A stretch of DNA of 64,000 nt, from NCBI RefSeq assembly GCF_006120725.1, contig NZ_SWMU01000001.1, positions 186,001 to 250,000 on the forward strand, read 5' to 3'. The notes under the pieces are model-generated. The model had not been told where the DNA came from. It ran no database searches and saw nothing but the letters and a program-made list of their open reading frames with translations. The stretch is from Mesohalobacter halotolerans. GTDB lineage: Bacteria > Bacteroidota > Bacteroidia > Flavobacteriales > Flavobacteriaceae. A program made the position numbers and the translations under genes. Below are positions 32,707 through 41,528 of this stretch, piece after piece (within the stretch, counting starts at the first letter, position 1; every line of letters starts with the position of its first letter).

Positions 32707-34746
32707 TTAACTCATTTTTTCAGGTTTCAAAAGTCCAGCACGTTTTAATAATGCTTCCGGATTAGGTTCCTGACCTCTAAAACGTTTATACAAAATCATC
32801 GGTTCTTCGGTGCCGCCTTTTTCTAAAATATGCGTTTTAAAAGCCTTTGCCGTTTCAGTATCAAAAACACCTTTATTTTTAAAGGCTTCAAAGGCATCGG
32901 CATCGAGAACTTCGGCCCATTTGTAAGAGTAATACCCTGCCGAATAACCGCCTTGAAAGATATGAGAAAATGCGGTGCTCATGCAGTTTTCTTTGACGTC
33001 TTCAACTAACCTTGTGGGCTCAAAAGCAGCGTTTTCAAAATCTTTTACAGACTTTATCTCATCCGGATTTGTGGTATGCCAAGCCATATCCAATAAGCCA
33101 AAACTGAGTTGTCTCAAGGTTTGCATGCCTTCGTTAAAATTGGCAGCGGCTTTAATTTGTGCGACGTATTGTGATGGAATGGGTTCTCCAGATTTATAAT
33201 GTTTGGCAAATACATCTAAAGCTTCTTTTTCGTAACACCAATTTTCTAGCAATTGGCTGGGCAATTCTACAAAATCCCAATAGACTGATGGTCCGGATAA
33301 ACTTCGGTATTGCGTATTAGCAAGCATGCCATGCAAAGCGTGACCAAACTCATGGAATAAAGTTGTGACTTCATTAAAGGTTAATAAAGACGGTTGAGTT
33401 TTAGTCGGTTTGCTAAAATTACAAACTATAGATACTTGCGGTCTCTCATTTTGAGTCTCAGTTTTGAACTGGTTTTTATACAACGTCATCCAAGCCCCAT
33501 CGCGTTTGCCGGCACGTGGATGAAAATCGGCGAAGAAAATCGCTTTAAAGTTTTGATGCTCATCGTAAACTTCATAAGTTTTGACCTCATCGTGGTATTT
33601 ATCAATAGTATCGACTTCTTTAAAATTTAAGCCGTAAAGCTTGTGGGCAATCAAGAAAACACCGTCAATCACTTGGTTTAATGGGAAATAAGGTTTTAGT
33701 AATTCGTCGTCTAAATTGAATTTCTGTTGTTTGAGTTTTTCAGCATAAAAAGCGACATCCCATTTTTGTAATTGGTCGATGCCGTCTTTGTTTTTTGCAA
33801 AAGTGGTTAACTCATCAAATTCTTTTTGTGCTGCAGGTTTGGCTTTTGTCAATAAATCGTCTAAAAAATCATTGACATTTTTTGGTGATTTAGCCATGCG
33901 TTCTCTGAGTGTATAATCGGCGTGAGATTTAAAACCCAGAAGTTGAGCCCGTTGATACCTTAATTTTACAATAGATTTTACGATTTCTTCATTGTTGTTA
34001 TCGTTATTTTGAAAGCCGCGTTGACCAAAGGCCAAAGCCAATGTTTTCCGCAGTTTTCGGTTTTCACAATATTTCATAAACGGTATGTAACTCGGATATT
34101 GAAGGGTAAAAATATATCCTGTTTTACCTTGTTGTTTTGCTAAGCCTTCCGCTGCTTCAAGCACATTTTCAGGTAACCCTTTAAGTTCTGATTGGTGTTC
34201 AACATGCAATTGATAAGCATTGGTTTCTGCCAAAACGTGTTGACCAAATTGTAAACTCAATGTTGAAAGCTTGTTGTCAATTTCGCGTAATTTTGCCTGT
34301 TTATCTTTGCTGAGATTGGCACCATTTCTAACAAAACTTTTATAGTGTTTATCGAGAAGTGTTTGTTGCTCTGGATTTAAATTAAAACTGTCTTTTTGCT
34401 CATAAACTTGGTTAACGGCTTTAAAAAGTTGAGCATTGGTCATGATATCATTTTGAAAATCGCTCAGCCATGGTGAAACCTCTTGGGTAATTTGCTGAAT
34501 CTCTTCGTTTGTTTCTGCAGAATTGAGGTTAAATAAAACTTGAGAAATCCGTTCTAAATCATAGCCAGCGTGGTCTAAAGCGGCTATGGTATTTTCAAAA
34601 GTGGGTTTCTTTTGTTGGGTAATATCATTAATTTCTTGATTCGCTTTTTCAATGGCGTCTTTAATCGCAGGTTTAAAGTGTTTAGTCTCTATTTCAGAAA
34701 ATGGCGGGATTTCAAAAGCCTTTAATAACGGATTATTTTGAGTCAT
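32707..34746 (-). CDS. M3-family metallopeptidase (Dcp/oligopeptidase A type)
   Basis: The 679-residue protein is a cytoplasmic zinc oligopeptidase. The HEFGHALHG motif near residue 464 supplies two zinc ligands and the catalytic glutamate; ENWCYEKEAL provides the third ligand downstream. The N-terminal part (NPLLKAFEIPPFSEIET) resembles both PrlC and Dcp. The length suits both, so the choice between dipeptidyl carboxypeptidase and oligopeptidase A stays open. It is followed closely by no other gene; upstream, 9 bp away, lies a CarboxypepD_reg-like protein gene in the same direction. Confidence 0.92.
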   Translation of the reverse strand: MTQNNPLLKAFEIPPFSEIETKHFKPAIKDAIEKANQEINDITQQKKPTFENTIAALDHAGYDLERISQVLFNLNSAETNEEIQQITQEVSPWLSDFQNDIMTNAQLFKAVNQVYEQKDSFNLNPEQQTLLDKHYKSFVRNGANLSKDKQAKLREIDNKLSTLSLQFGQHVLAETNAYQLHVEHQSELKGLPENVLEAAEGLAKQQGKTGYIFTLQYPSYIPFMKYCENRKLRKTLALAFGQRGFQNNDNNNEEIVKSIVKLRYQRAQLLGFKSHADYTLRERMAKSPKNVNDFLDDLLTKAKPAAQKEFDELTTFAKNKDGIDQLQKWDVAFYAEKLKQQKFNLDDELLKPYFPLNQVIDGVFLIAHKLYGLNFKEVDTIDKYHDEVKTYEVYDEHQNFKAIFFADFHPRAGKRDGAWMTLYKNQFKTETQNERPQVSIVCNFSKPTKTQPSLLTFNEVTTLFHEFGHALHGMLANTQYRSLSGPSVYWDFVELPSQLLENWCYEKEALDVFAKHYKSGEPIPSQYVAQIKAAANFNEGMQTLRQLSFGLLDMAWHTTNPDEIKSVKDFENAAFEPTRLVEDVKENCMSTAFSHIFQGGYSAGYYSYKWAEVLDADAFEAFKNKGVFDTETAKAFKTHILEKGGTEEPMILYKRFRGQEPNPEALLKRAGLLKPEKMS

Positions 34747-34755
34747 AAATAAGGT

Positions 34756-36225
34756 TTAATATTTGTAATTTTTGATGCCTTCTGTGGCTTGGATGATATT
34801 GTATTCTTTCCAGATTTCTGGGTTATATTTATCGATTTGCTCTTTAAAAACGTAGTCCTCAGTATTAAATTTGATTTTGTTTTGATCTATTTTATCTGCA
34901 CTCATAAACAGATATTCTACTTCAGTAGTACTGTTGTTTTCGATGTGTAAGTTCAGTTTCAATTTGATACGGTTTCTTCTGTCGTCTGTATTCTCTTTGA
35001 ACGTAATTTTGCGATCAAAATAAACATAGTTGTTCTTTTTGGCGCGATAATATTTAGGGTAATAGATTCCATTGTTTTTTCTTTGGTAAATGATTTGATA
35101 TTCACTTTTATTGATTTCTTGTTTTATGCCTAATAAAAATTTCATATTCATGCCAGATTCCTTTTCGCCATCAATTAATTTGTAGTCTAAACGCATCAAA
35201 CCAAAATCTTCAGCGTTGATAAAAAATTTACCTTTGTATATAGCTTTTCTGTGGTCGGGTACAAAACTGATTTGATAAACCACTTCATCATCAAAAACTT
35301 TAGTGTCTGTTAAAGTAAATTTATAATACTCTCTATCTTTTATCAATTGGGAGTTTGCAATGCTTTGTGTTAATTTTTTAATGGTATTGTTTTTAGCATA
35401 TTGGTTTTGAAGGGTATCTTTTTTAAGGCTATCTTTAGCTTTAACAAATTCTTCTCGACTTAAACTATCATCAATGGGAAAAAGTACTGTTTTAACTTTA
35501 AAAGTTGAAGATGTGTCTAAAGCTGAAAGTAATTCTTTAAAAATATTTTTTTGTATGTTTTCTGTTGAGTTATCACGATTGACGTTGACAAGTTTAGTGG
35601 CTTTTTTGTAATCGACACCTGTTGAGTCTACATTGTAATAAGCTTTATAGAGGATATCTTCATAAGTGTTGGTTTTTTGATTTTTGATATTTGCAAAATA
35701 TTTTTCAACCTTATCGTTAAATAGTTTTCTTTTTTTTCGTGAAAACTCTGAAGAGCGTTTTAGCTCAATTTCAAAAGCAAGCGGGTTGAGTTGTTGATGA
35801 ATTCTTTTAAACACTTTAAATTGGGTAGGTTGTATATGATGCCTTTGGCCGATGCTATCAATAAAACGCTGAATAATTTCGTTTGCACTTAGTTTATTGG
35901 CAGAAATCACTACATCGCTAAGCATTTCTTTTTGCTCTTTTAAAAAAATAGTGTCTGAACTCCGAAGTTGATTTAACCCAAAAACGCTTTTTTTATATCC
36001 TAAGCTAGAAATAATTATGCTGTCTGTTTCAGATAAATTGCCAATTGTGATTTTGAATCCGCCTTCTTGATTGGTAATTACACCCGTTTCTTGGGTGGTG
36101 TAAACGCTGGCAAAAATAACTGGTGTGTTATTGTTTTCATCATATACAACACCTTCTATGGACTGTGCAAAAAACGTATAAGAGGTTAAGAGTCCAAAAA
36201 CAAAAAAAAGATTTTTCATAGACAT
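34756..36225 (-). CDS. Exported CarboxypepD_reg-like domain protein
   Basis: The 489-residue protein has a signal peptide (ends AQS near 21) and an N-terminal beta-sandwich domain of the carboxypeptidase regulatory type (about 22-105: IEGVVYDENNNTPVIFASVYT, GFKITIGNL). The rest (about 110-489) is an unassigned domain common in flavobacterial proteins with this front end. It probably lies in the periplasm or outer membrane. The start might be codon 3 (36219), which gives the cleaner signal peptide. The M3 peptidase gene follows after 9 bp, so the two are probably co-transcribed. Confidence 0.82.
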   Translation of the reverse strand: MSMKNLFFVFGLLTSYTFFAQSIEGVVYDENNNTPVIFASVYTTQETGVITNQEGGFKITIGNLSETDSIIISSLGYKKSVFGLNQLRSSDTIFLKEQKEMLSDVVISANKLSANEIIQRFIDSIGQRHHIQPTQFKVFKRIHQQLNPLAFEIELKRSSEFSRKKRKLFNDKVEKYFANIKNQKTNTYEDILYKAYYNVDSTGVDYKKATKLVNVNRDNSTENIQKNIFKELLSALDTSSTFKVKTVLFPIDDSLSREEFVKAKDSLKKDTLQNQYAKNNTIKKLTQSIANSQLIKDREYYKFTLTDTKVFDDEVVYQISFVPDHRKAIYKGKFFINAEDFGLMRLDYKLIDGEKESGMNMKFLLGIKQEINKSEYQIIYQRKNNGIYYPKYYRAKKNNYVYFDRKITFKENTDDRRNRIKLKLNLHIENNSTTEVEYLFMSADKIDQNKIKFNTEDYVFKEQIDKYNPEIWKEYNIIQATEGIKNYKY

Positions 36226-36386
36226 TTTTTTAAAAATATAATTAGTGAAAACACTCAGAAATTCTATTAACTTAATCTTAGTAAAATAAGTTTATTTTTA
36301 TTTTAAAGGGTTTCAATAGTCAAACAACATCTATTAGATTTGGCTTAGTTGAAAAAAACATTTAAATTTATCACAAAATTTATATT

Positions 36387-36722
36387 ATGAAATCAATTAT
36401 CTACGTAGCAATTTTCGCTTTTATGAGTGCTGGGGTATACGCTCAAAGTTCTGATCAACAAAGTTTAGCCGAGTCTAGTAAAGAAACTGCAACTCAAATT
36501 AGTCAGGAGCTAAATCTTGATGATGAAAAAAGTCAATTCCTTTACAGGGCTATTTACTCTACCGAAATGGCACGTCAGAGAGCAGATGAGCAATTATCTG
36601 AAAATGCTGAAGAGCTAGAAGCAACACATCAAAAAATAGATACATCTTTTGAAAGTATTTTAAAAAGTAATTTCTCTGAAGCTGAAATTTCTAAAATTAA
36701 AAAATTGTACAAAAAAGAATAG
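36387..36722 (+). CDS. Small exported helical protein, unknown function
   Basis: The 111-residue protein has a clear signal peptide (MKSIIYVAIFAFMSAGVYA) and a mature part that is helical and acidic, with DQQSLAESSKETATQISQELNLDD and KIDTSFESILKSNFSEAEISKIKKLY. It looks like the flavobacterial relatives of small periplasmic DUF-type helical proteins, somewhat like Spy/CpxP in style. It is followed by a strong terminator and convergent to the fructosamine-kinase operon. I do not recognise a named family. Confidence 0.75.
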   Translation: MKSIIYVAIFAFMSAGVYAQSSDQQSLAESSKETATQISQELNLDDEKSQFLYRAIYSTEMARQRADEQLSENAEELEATHQKIDTSFESILKSNFSEAEISKIKKLYKKE

Positions 36723-36747
36723 TTCACTCTTTTGTGATTTAGATAAA

Positions 36748-36780
36748 AGGCCTGTTGAAAATCAACGGGCTTTTTTTATT
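36748..36780. terminator. Bidirectional terminator between convergent genes
   Basis: GCCTGTTGA-AAA-TCAACGGGC (36750-36770) forms a 9-bp stem with one G-U pair, flanked by a T tract on the right and an A-rich flank on the left. It serves the plus-strand small protein gene and, from the other side, the fructosamine-kinase gene ending at 36776. Confidence 0.8.
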
Positions 36781-37615
36781 GGTATTGACTTATAATCTGT
36801 TTAGCTTGGCCATAATAGGAGGACCCAAAAAGGTTGAGGTGAACTAAAATGTAATAAAGTTGCCAAAGTTTTGTTCGAGAATCCCAGTCTGATTCGAGTG
36901 GGAAGATATCGTTGTATATTTTGAAGATTTCTGGTGAATATCCACCAAATAGTTTCATCATGGCTAAATCCATTTCTCTCGGTGCAAACCCTATAGCCGG
37001 GTCAAAAATACAAGCTTGTGTTGGCGTAAACAGGTGATTGCCCGCCCATAAATCACCGTGAATGAGTGATGCACTTTCTTCTGGGATGATGGTTTCAAGA
37101 TTTTTATAGAAATTATCTAGACCTTCAAATTCAAATCCATTTTGGTGAGCCAATTTAAATTGAGGTTCTAATCTTAAATCGATGTGAAACTCTAAAGCGG
37201 TAGCTTTTTGGGGTAAATTATATTGTGCTAGACGACCTATATAATTATTAAATTCTAAGCCAAAGTGATCGGACTTGTTTTGATGAAGTTTGGCTAAGGC
37301 CACCGCAAAACTTTCAGCCGGATTACGAGGCTGGTCGCTGTCGATAAACTCTAAAATGAGATATGTATATTTCTCAAAATCTCCATGAGCAATGACCTCT
37401 GGAATGACAAAGCTATTTGTCTCAGCGAGCATCTCAAGAGATTTAGCTTCTAATTCAAACATTTTAGGAAAACGCTTGGCTTGATTAATTTTAATAACAT
37501 AAGCCTCTTGTGAGGTAGTTATTTTATAGGTATCATTAATATCGCCTCCACTAAGCGGACTGATATTTTGATCACTTATAGCATTTGACTGACATATTGC
37601 TTTTATATGTTCCAT
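36776..37615 (-). CDS. Fructosamine kinase family protein
   Basis: The 279-residue protein belongs to the fructosamine/ketosamine-3-kinase family, which phosphorylates glycated amines so that they fall apart (protein deglycation). It shows the kinase-like motifs GGDINDTYKI and AYVIKINQ (ATP-binding), YLILEFI, and the catalytic HGDLWAGNHLF with the metal-binding DPAIGFAPREMDLAM. Its ATG shares a base with the folA stop (TGATG), so it is translationally coupled to dihydrofolate reductase. It is the last gene of a three-gene operon. Confidence 0.92.
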   Translation of the reverse strand: MEHIKAICQSNAISDQNISPLSGGDINDTYKITTSQEAYVIKINQAKRFPKMFELEAKSLEMLAETNSFVIPEVIAHGDFEKYTYLILEFIDSDQPRNPAESFAVALAKLHQNKSDHFGLEFNNYIGRLAQYNLPQKATALEFHIDLRLEPQFKLAHQNGFEFEGLDNFYKNLETIIPEESASLIHGDLWAGNHLFTPTQACIFDPAIGFAPREMDLAMMKLFGGYSPEIFKIYNDIFPLESDWDSRTKLWQLYYILVHLNLFGSSYYGQAKQIISQYQ

Positions 37616-38109
37616 CAGGATTTTGATTTTCGAAGATAAGTTTCGTAATCAAAGGCATACTTGTGTTTTATGTCTTTAGGATGGTGTTTTTTTTGAGCCA
37701 ATTCCCATTTATTAAAATCAATTTCAGGAAAATATGTATCAGCTTCAAAATTGCCATGTACACGCGTCAGTTCAATTTCATCAACAAAAGGCATAAACTG
37801 TTTGTATATTTCGCCACCGCCTATGACGTAAACTTTGTCTTGTTGTTTAACTTTGTCTAAGGCTTCATCAATACTTTTGACGACAATACAATTATGGTCA
37901 GGGTAGTTTTGTTGACGGGTGATGACCACGTGAATTCTATGAGGTAAAGGCTTTGGAAAAGACTCAAAAGTTTTTCTGCCCATAATAATATGATGGTGAC
38001 TCGTTAAAGCCTTAAAGCGTTTGAAATCATCTGGCAAATGCCAAAGCAATTTATTGTCTTTCCCTAATTCATGATGCTGTCCTATCGCGGCAATAGTAAT
38101 TAATTTCAA
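37615..38109 (-). CDS. folA: Dihydrofolate reductase
   Basis: FolA reduces dihydrofolate with NADPH. The 164-residue protein has the usual length and motifs: LITIAAIGQHHELGKDNKLLWHLPDDFKRFK (substrate and NADPH loop, catalytic aspartate in LPDDF), HHIIMGRKTFES and VYVIGGGEIYKQFM. It overlaps the upstream 2TM gene by 4 bp and the downstream kinase by 1 base. No thyA is adjacent, which is unusual but not rare in Bacteroidota. Confidence 0.96.
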   Translation of the reverse strand: MKLITIAAIGQHHELGKDNKLLWHLPDDFKRFKALTSHHHIIMGRKTFESFPKPLPHRIHVVITRQQNYPDHNCIVVKSIDEALDKVKQQDKVYVIGGGEIYKQFMPFVDEIELTRVHGNFEADTYFPEIDFNKWELAQKKHHPKDIKHKYAFDYETYLRKSKS

Positions 38110-38546
38110 GTGTTTTTTGGTTTTTGAGATTCGTTATGAGACTGGCTTTTGTCTTGTTGGTTTTGATTTTGGTTATCTTCTTCTAGAGGATATTTTTTAT
38201 CGACCTTTTTTTGAAGTTTTTTAAGTTTTACGAGTTGTTTTTCTACCAATTTATACATGTATTCTTCTTCCCAAGCTCTACCCATTAATTTTTCTACAAA
38301 AAATACATTAATAGCATGTGCAATGATAAAAAATGCCCAAATCAATATCGCAGAAACAAACCAATTCCAACCTAGAGGTCTAAAATCAATTTGGTATTCT
38401 AAGACGAGATTGATAAATATTAAGACAACAGCTCCAGCGATAAAAAACACAAAGTGATGCACTAGACGCTTTTTTTGTTTTATTCGCCGATTGGCATTTT
38501 TAAATAGTTCTTTTTGATCGATGTCAATATCTTTAGATGATGCCAT
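38106..38546 (-). CDS. 2TM-domain membrane protein
   Basis: The 146-residue protein has the flavobacterial 2TM domain: two membrane helices (about 30-48 and 60-80), a basic N-terminal stretch (NANRRIKQKKRLVHHFVFF) and the signature WEEEYMYKLVEKQLVKL. The C-terminus is a charged Q/N-rich tail. Proteins of this type occur singly or fused to LytTR/histidine-kinase parts, but the function is unknown. It leads the folA operon, with a promoter box 22 bases upstream. Confidence 0.85.
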   Translation of the reverse strand: MASSKDIDIDQKELFKNANRRIKQKKRLVHHFVFFIAGAVVLIFINLVLEYQIDFRPLGWNWFVSAILIWAFFIIAHAINVFFVEKLMGRAWEEEYMYKLVEKQLVKLKKLQKKVDKKYPLEEDNQNQNQQDKSQSHNESQKPKNT

Positions 38547-38568
38547 AATATGTTGTATTTTAGTCTTT

Positions 38569-38600
38569 CAAATTTAAGCTAATTGCTGATGAATACCAAG
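38569..38600 (-). promoter_or_regulatory. Promoter of the 2TM-folA operon, overlapping the divergent start
   Basis: Minus strand CTTG (38597-38600), a 20-bp spacer and TAAATTTG (38569-38576) resemble the Bacteroidota consensus. The -33 lies inside the first codons of the divergent aminotransferase. Confidence 0.5.
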
Positions 38601-39662
38601 GTTATTTTTCCTCAAACTCAAAATTTGACCTATCTTAACACTGCAGCTTGCGGATTACTTTCTAAAAATGTCTTACACCAAAAGCAAGAAGATATTAAAG
38701 CATTTTATCGTCAAGGCAAAGCTTTTTTAGAAGATGAAGATGAAATTGTCTCCAGAACCAAAGCTAAAGTTGCCAATATTTTTAATGTAGATCAAAATAA
38801 AGTTGCCATTACGCCAAATTTTTCTCTAGCTTTTAATATTGTATTAGATACTTTAAATAAATCTGCCTCTTTTTTGTTTTTAGAAGAAGATTACCCTTCT
38901 GTACGCTTGCCAATTAAAACGCGAGGTTTTCCATCTAAAACTATTCACATCACGCAAAACGTTGAAGATGATATTCATAAACACATCGCAAACTACAAGC
39001 CTGATTTTTTGGCTTTAAGCCAAACACAATATCTTAATGGAGTTCATTTACAGACAAAATTTTTTCAAAATTTAAAAAACGACTTTCCCAATCTCAAAAT
39101 ACTCGTTGACGGTACTCAATACTTGGGCGTTGAAGACTTTGATTTTAAAAATTCTGGAATAGATTTAATGATTGCTAGCGGCTATAAATGGCTAAATGCC
39201 GGGCTTGGCAATTGTATTGTTATGCTCTCTGAAGATTTATACAAAGCCTTAAAACCCCAGCAAATAGGCGCTAACAGTTTGATGGATAAATCTCAAGAAG
39301 CATCAAAACCCATGGGTTTTCTAGAGCCCGGACATTATGACTTGATCGCCATAAAGTCTTTGGAGACAGCATTGGACTTGCATTACCATACAGTTGGAAT
39401 ATTAAATATACAAAACCACCTAAAACACCTTTCTCAAATAGCATTTGAAGCCTTTAACAGTCATAAGCTATTAGATGAAGTGGTTGTCAAAAGGCCTCAA
39501 CATTCAACGATTTTTAATCTCAATATCAGCCAAGATAGATTTCAAGATTTTGAAAATGCAAATATTAAACTCTCTATAAGAGGTCATGGCTTACGGGTTA
39601 GCTTCCACTACCATAATAGCAAAGCAGATATAGATCGCATTTTAACACTTGTGTCAACCTGA
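38589..39662 (+). CDS. Class-V aminotransferase-fold PLP enzyme
   Basis: The enzyme is of the cysteine desulfurase/isopenicillin epimerase fold. A PLP-binding lysine in IASGYKWLNAGLGNC and the DGTQYLGVEDFDF region (aspartate that pairs with the PLP nitrogen) are visible; YLNTAACGLLSKNVL opens the family's N-terminal arm. I chose the ATG at 38589 over an upstream TTG because it gives the usual start. It is cytoplasmic, 357 residues long and monocistronic. The substrate is unknown. Confidence 0.87.
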   Translation: MNTKVIFPQTQNLTYLNTAACGLLSKNVLHQKQEDIKAFYRQGKAFLEDEDEIVSRTKAKVANIFNVDQNKVAITPNFSLAFNIVLDTLNKSASFLFLEEDYPSVRLPIKTRGFPSKTIHITQNVEDDIHKHIANYKPDFLALSQTQYLNGVHLQTKFFQNLKNDFPNLKILVDGTQYLGVEDFDFKNSGIDLMIASGYKWLNAGLGNCIVMLSEDLYKALKPQQIGANSLMDKSQEASKPMGFLEPGHYDLIAIKSLETALDLHYHTVGILNIQNHLKHLSQIAFEAFNSHKLLDEVVVKRPQHSTIFNLNISQDRFQDFENANIKLSIRGHGLRVSFHYHNSKADIDRILTLVST

Positions 39663-39832
39663 ATTAAGAGACTATAACCTTAATTTTCAGCACTTTTATT
39701 AATTTCTTATACAATCCTTGTTGTAAAACGTTTTCGTGTTTTCATATATTTAATATATTTTGATATATGGTACATTTTACATAAAAATAACATTGATTTT
39801 ACATTATATATTTAATTATTCAAGATGAATAT

Positions 39833-39840
39833 TAAATTTG
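39833..39840 (+). promoter_or_regulatory. -7 promoter element for the CBM48 gene
   Basis: TAAATTTG fits TAnnTTTG, 16 bases before the ATG at 39857. Upstream the flank is extremely AT-rich and has no clear -33. Confidence 0.45.
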
Positions 39841-39856
39841 CCTCAAAAAAAATATC

Positions 39857-40150
39857 ATGGCTATTAAGAAACAATTTTTGAAAACCAAGCCTGTTTGTAA
39901 AGTCACATTTACGATTGAGGCTAAAGATGCTGAAAAAGCTTTTGTCTGTGGGAATTTCAATAACTGGAATCAAACTGAACACGAGCTTAAAAAGTTGAAA
40001 AATGGCAATTTTAAAACCACAATTGATTTAGAAAAAGACAATACTTTTGAATTTAAATACATCATTGATAATAACTGGGCAAATGAAGAACAAGCTGACA
40101 GTTATAAATGGAATGGTTTAGGTTCAGAAAATAGTGTTCTTGAGGTGTAA
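39857..40150 (+). CDS. Stand-alone CBM48 / glycogen-binding domain protein
   Basis: The 97-residue protein consists almost only of an isoamylase-N/AMPK-beta-type carbohydrate-binding module: VCKVTFTIEAKDAEKAFVCGNFNNWNQ ... FEFKYIIDNNWANEEQADSYKWNG. The conserved WN-x-T and NF-W features that grip glucan chains are present. No enzyme domain is attached. Such lone modules are common in flavobacteria; they may target other proteins to glycogen or act in regulation. Upstream is a strong -7 box and downstream a bidirectional terminator. Confidence 0.9.
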   Translation: MAIKKQFLKTKPVCKVTFTIEAKDAEKAFVCGNFNNWNQTEHELKKLKNGNFKTTIDLEKDNTFEFKYIIDNNWANEEQADSYKWNGLGSENSVLEV

Positions 40151-40189
40151 TCTCAGCCCCTGTATAGTAATAGTTTAGTTTTTAATTCA

Positions 40190-40228
40190 AAAATACCCGA
40201 ACGTTTTATTTCCTTCGGGTATTTTTGA
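40190..40228. terminator. Bidirectional terminator between CBM48 gene and cysN
   Basis: AAATACCCGAA-12-TTCGGGTATTTTT forms an 11-bp stem with T-rich flanks on both strands, lying between two convergent genes. Confidence 0.85.
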
Positions 40229-40243
40229 ATACTGTATTAATGA

Positions 40244-41500
40244 TTAAACAATCATACCTGCGGCTACAGTTTCTTTTGTAGCGTCATCTATCAAAATAAT
40301 ACTACCGGTTTGTCGATTTTTCCGATAAGCATCTGTCATCAAACGGTGGGTTGTTCTGATTTTTACACGTGCAATATCATTCATATTGAGGCTTTTATCT
40401 TCCTCATCTCTTTCAAACGTGTTGATATTCATTTTATATACCACATCTTTGATCATTGCTTTTTTCTCATTACTGGTATGCATAATGGTGTATTTTGTCC
40501 TTGGTCTAGCAGAGTCTCTATTTAGCCAGCACAACATCACATCAAACTCTTGTAAAGTTTCGGGTTGATTATTTTTTCTTACAATCATATCACCACGACT
40601 AATATCAATATCATCCTCTAAGGTCATCGAAACCGACATCGGTGCAAAAGCCTCTTCAACCTCTTTTTCTCCGGCATTGATACTTTTCACAGTTGAGGTA
40701 AAACCTGAAGGTAGCACGGCAACTTCATCACCAACTCTAAATATGCCACTTTGTAACCGACCGGCATAACCACGATAATCTATAAAACCATCGCGCTGAG
40801 GTCTAATTACCGTTTGCACGGCTAGTCTACTGTCAATTTTATTGACATCACTGCTGATGTGAAGGGTTTCAAGCACATTTAATAATGGAGAGTCTTTATA
40901 CCAAGCCATATTCTCAGAGCGGTTTACGACGTTGTCCCCATTTAATGCACTAATAGGAATATAGCGTACATCTTTGATGTATAATTTTGATGCAAATTCT
41001 TCGAACTGCTGTACGATTTCGTTAAAGCGTTCTTCGTTGTAATCGACCAAATCCATTTTGTTAACGCATACCACAATATGTGGGATTTGTAACAACGAAG
41101 CAATGTAAGCATGTCTCTTTGTTTGTTCAATCACCCCGTTTCGAGCATCAATTAGGATGATTGCAGCGTTGGCTGTAGAGGCTCCTGTGACCATGTTTCG
41201 CGTATATTCGACGTGGCCTGGTGTATCTGCAATAATAAATTTACGCTTTGGTGTTGTAAAGTAGCGATAGGCGACATCAATGGTAATGCCTTGTTCTCTT
41301 TCGTCTTTTAAACCATCAGTAAATAAGGCTAAGTCTACACCGTCTATCCCTTTTTGTTTACTGGTATTTTCTACAGCAGCGATTTGGTCTTCAAAAATTG
41401 ACTTCGAATCGTAGAGTAATCGCCCGATTAAAGTACTTTTACCATCATCTACACTACCAGCAGTTGTAAATCTTAAGAGTTGATTATGTTGAATATCCAT
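40244..41500 (-). CDS. cysN: Sulfate adenylyltransferase subunit 1 (GTPase)
   Basis: CysN is the GTP-hydrolysing partner of CysD in ATP sulfurylase, making adenylyl sulfate (APS). The 418-residue protein shows the EF-Tu-like motifs VDDGKSTLIGRLL (P-loop, about 17-29), ADTPGHVEYTRNM and NKMDLVDY. It has no fused CysC kinase domain; CysC is a separate gene here. It is the last gene of cysQ-C-D-N and lies 28 bp after cysD. A terminator follows. Confidence 0.96.
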   Translation of the reverse strand: MDIQHNQLLRFTTAGSVDDGKSTLIGRLLYDSKSIFEDQIAAVENTSKQKGIDGVDLALFTDGLKDEREQGITIDVAYRYFTTPKRKFIIADTPGHVEYTRNMVTGASTANAAIILIDARNGVIEQTKRHAYIASLLQIPHIVVCVNKMDLVDYNEERFNEIVQQFEEFASKLYIKDVRYIPISALNGDNVVNRSENMAWYKDSPLLNVLETLHISSDVNKIDSRLAVQTVIRPQRDGFIDYRGYAGRLQSGIFRVGDEVAVLPSGFTSTVKSINAGEKEVEEAFAPMSVSMTLEDDIDISRGDMIVRKNNQPETLQEFDVMLCWLNRDSARPRTKYTIMHTSNEKKAMIKDVVYKMNINTFERDEEDKSLNMNDIARVKIRTTHRLMTDAYRKNRQTGSIILIDDATKETVAAGMIV

Positions 41501-41528
41501 AGTTTGTATTTTTGTCTAGAGTGTTTGT

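Noticed and set aside
38583-39662. TTG start for the class-V aminotransferase
   Set aside because: The TTG-CTG prefix adds two residues only; an ATG follows immediately at 38589.
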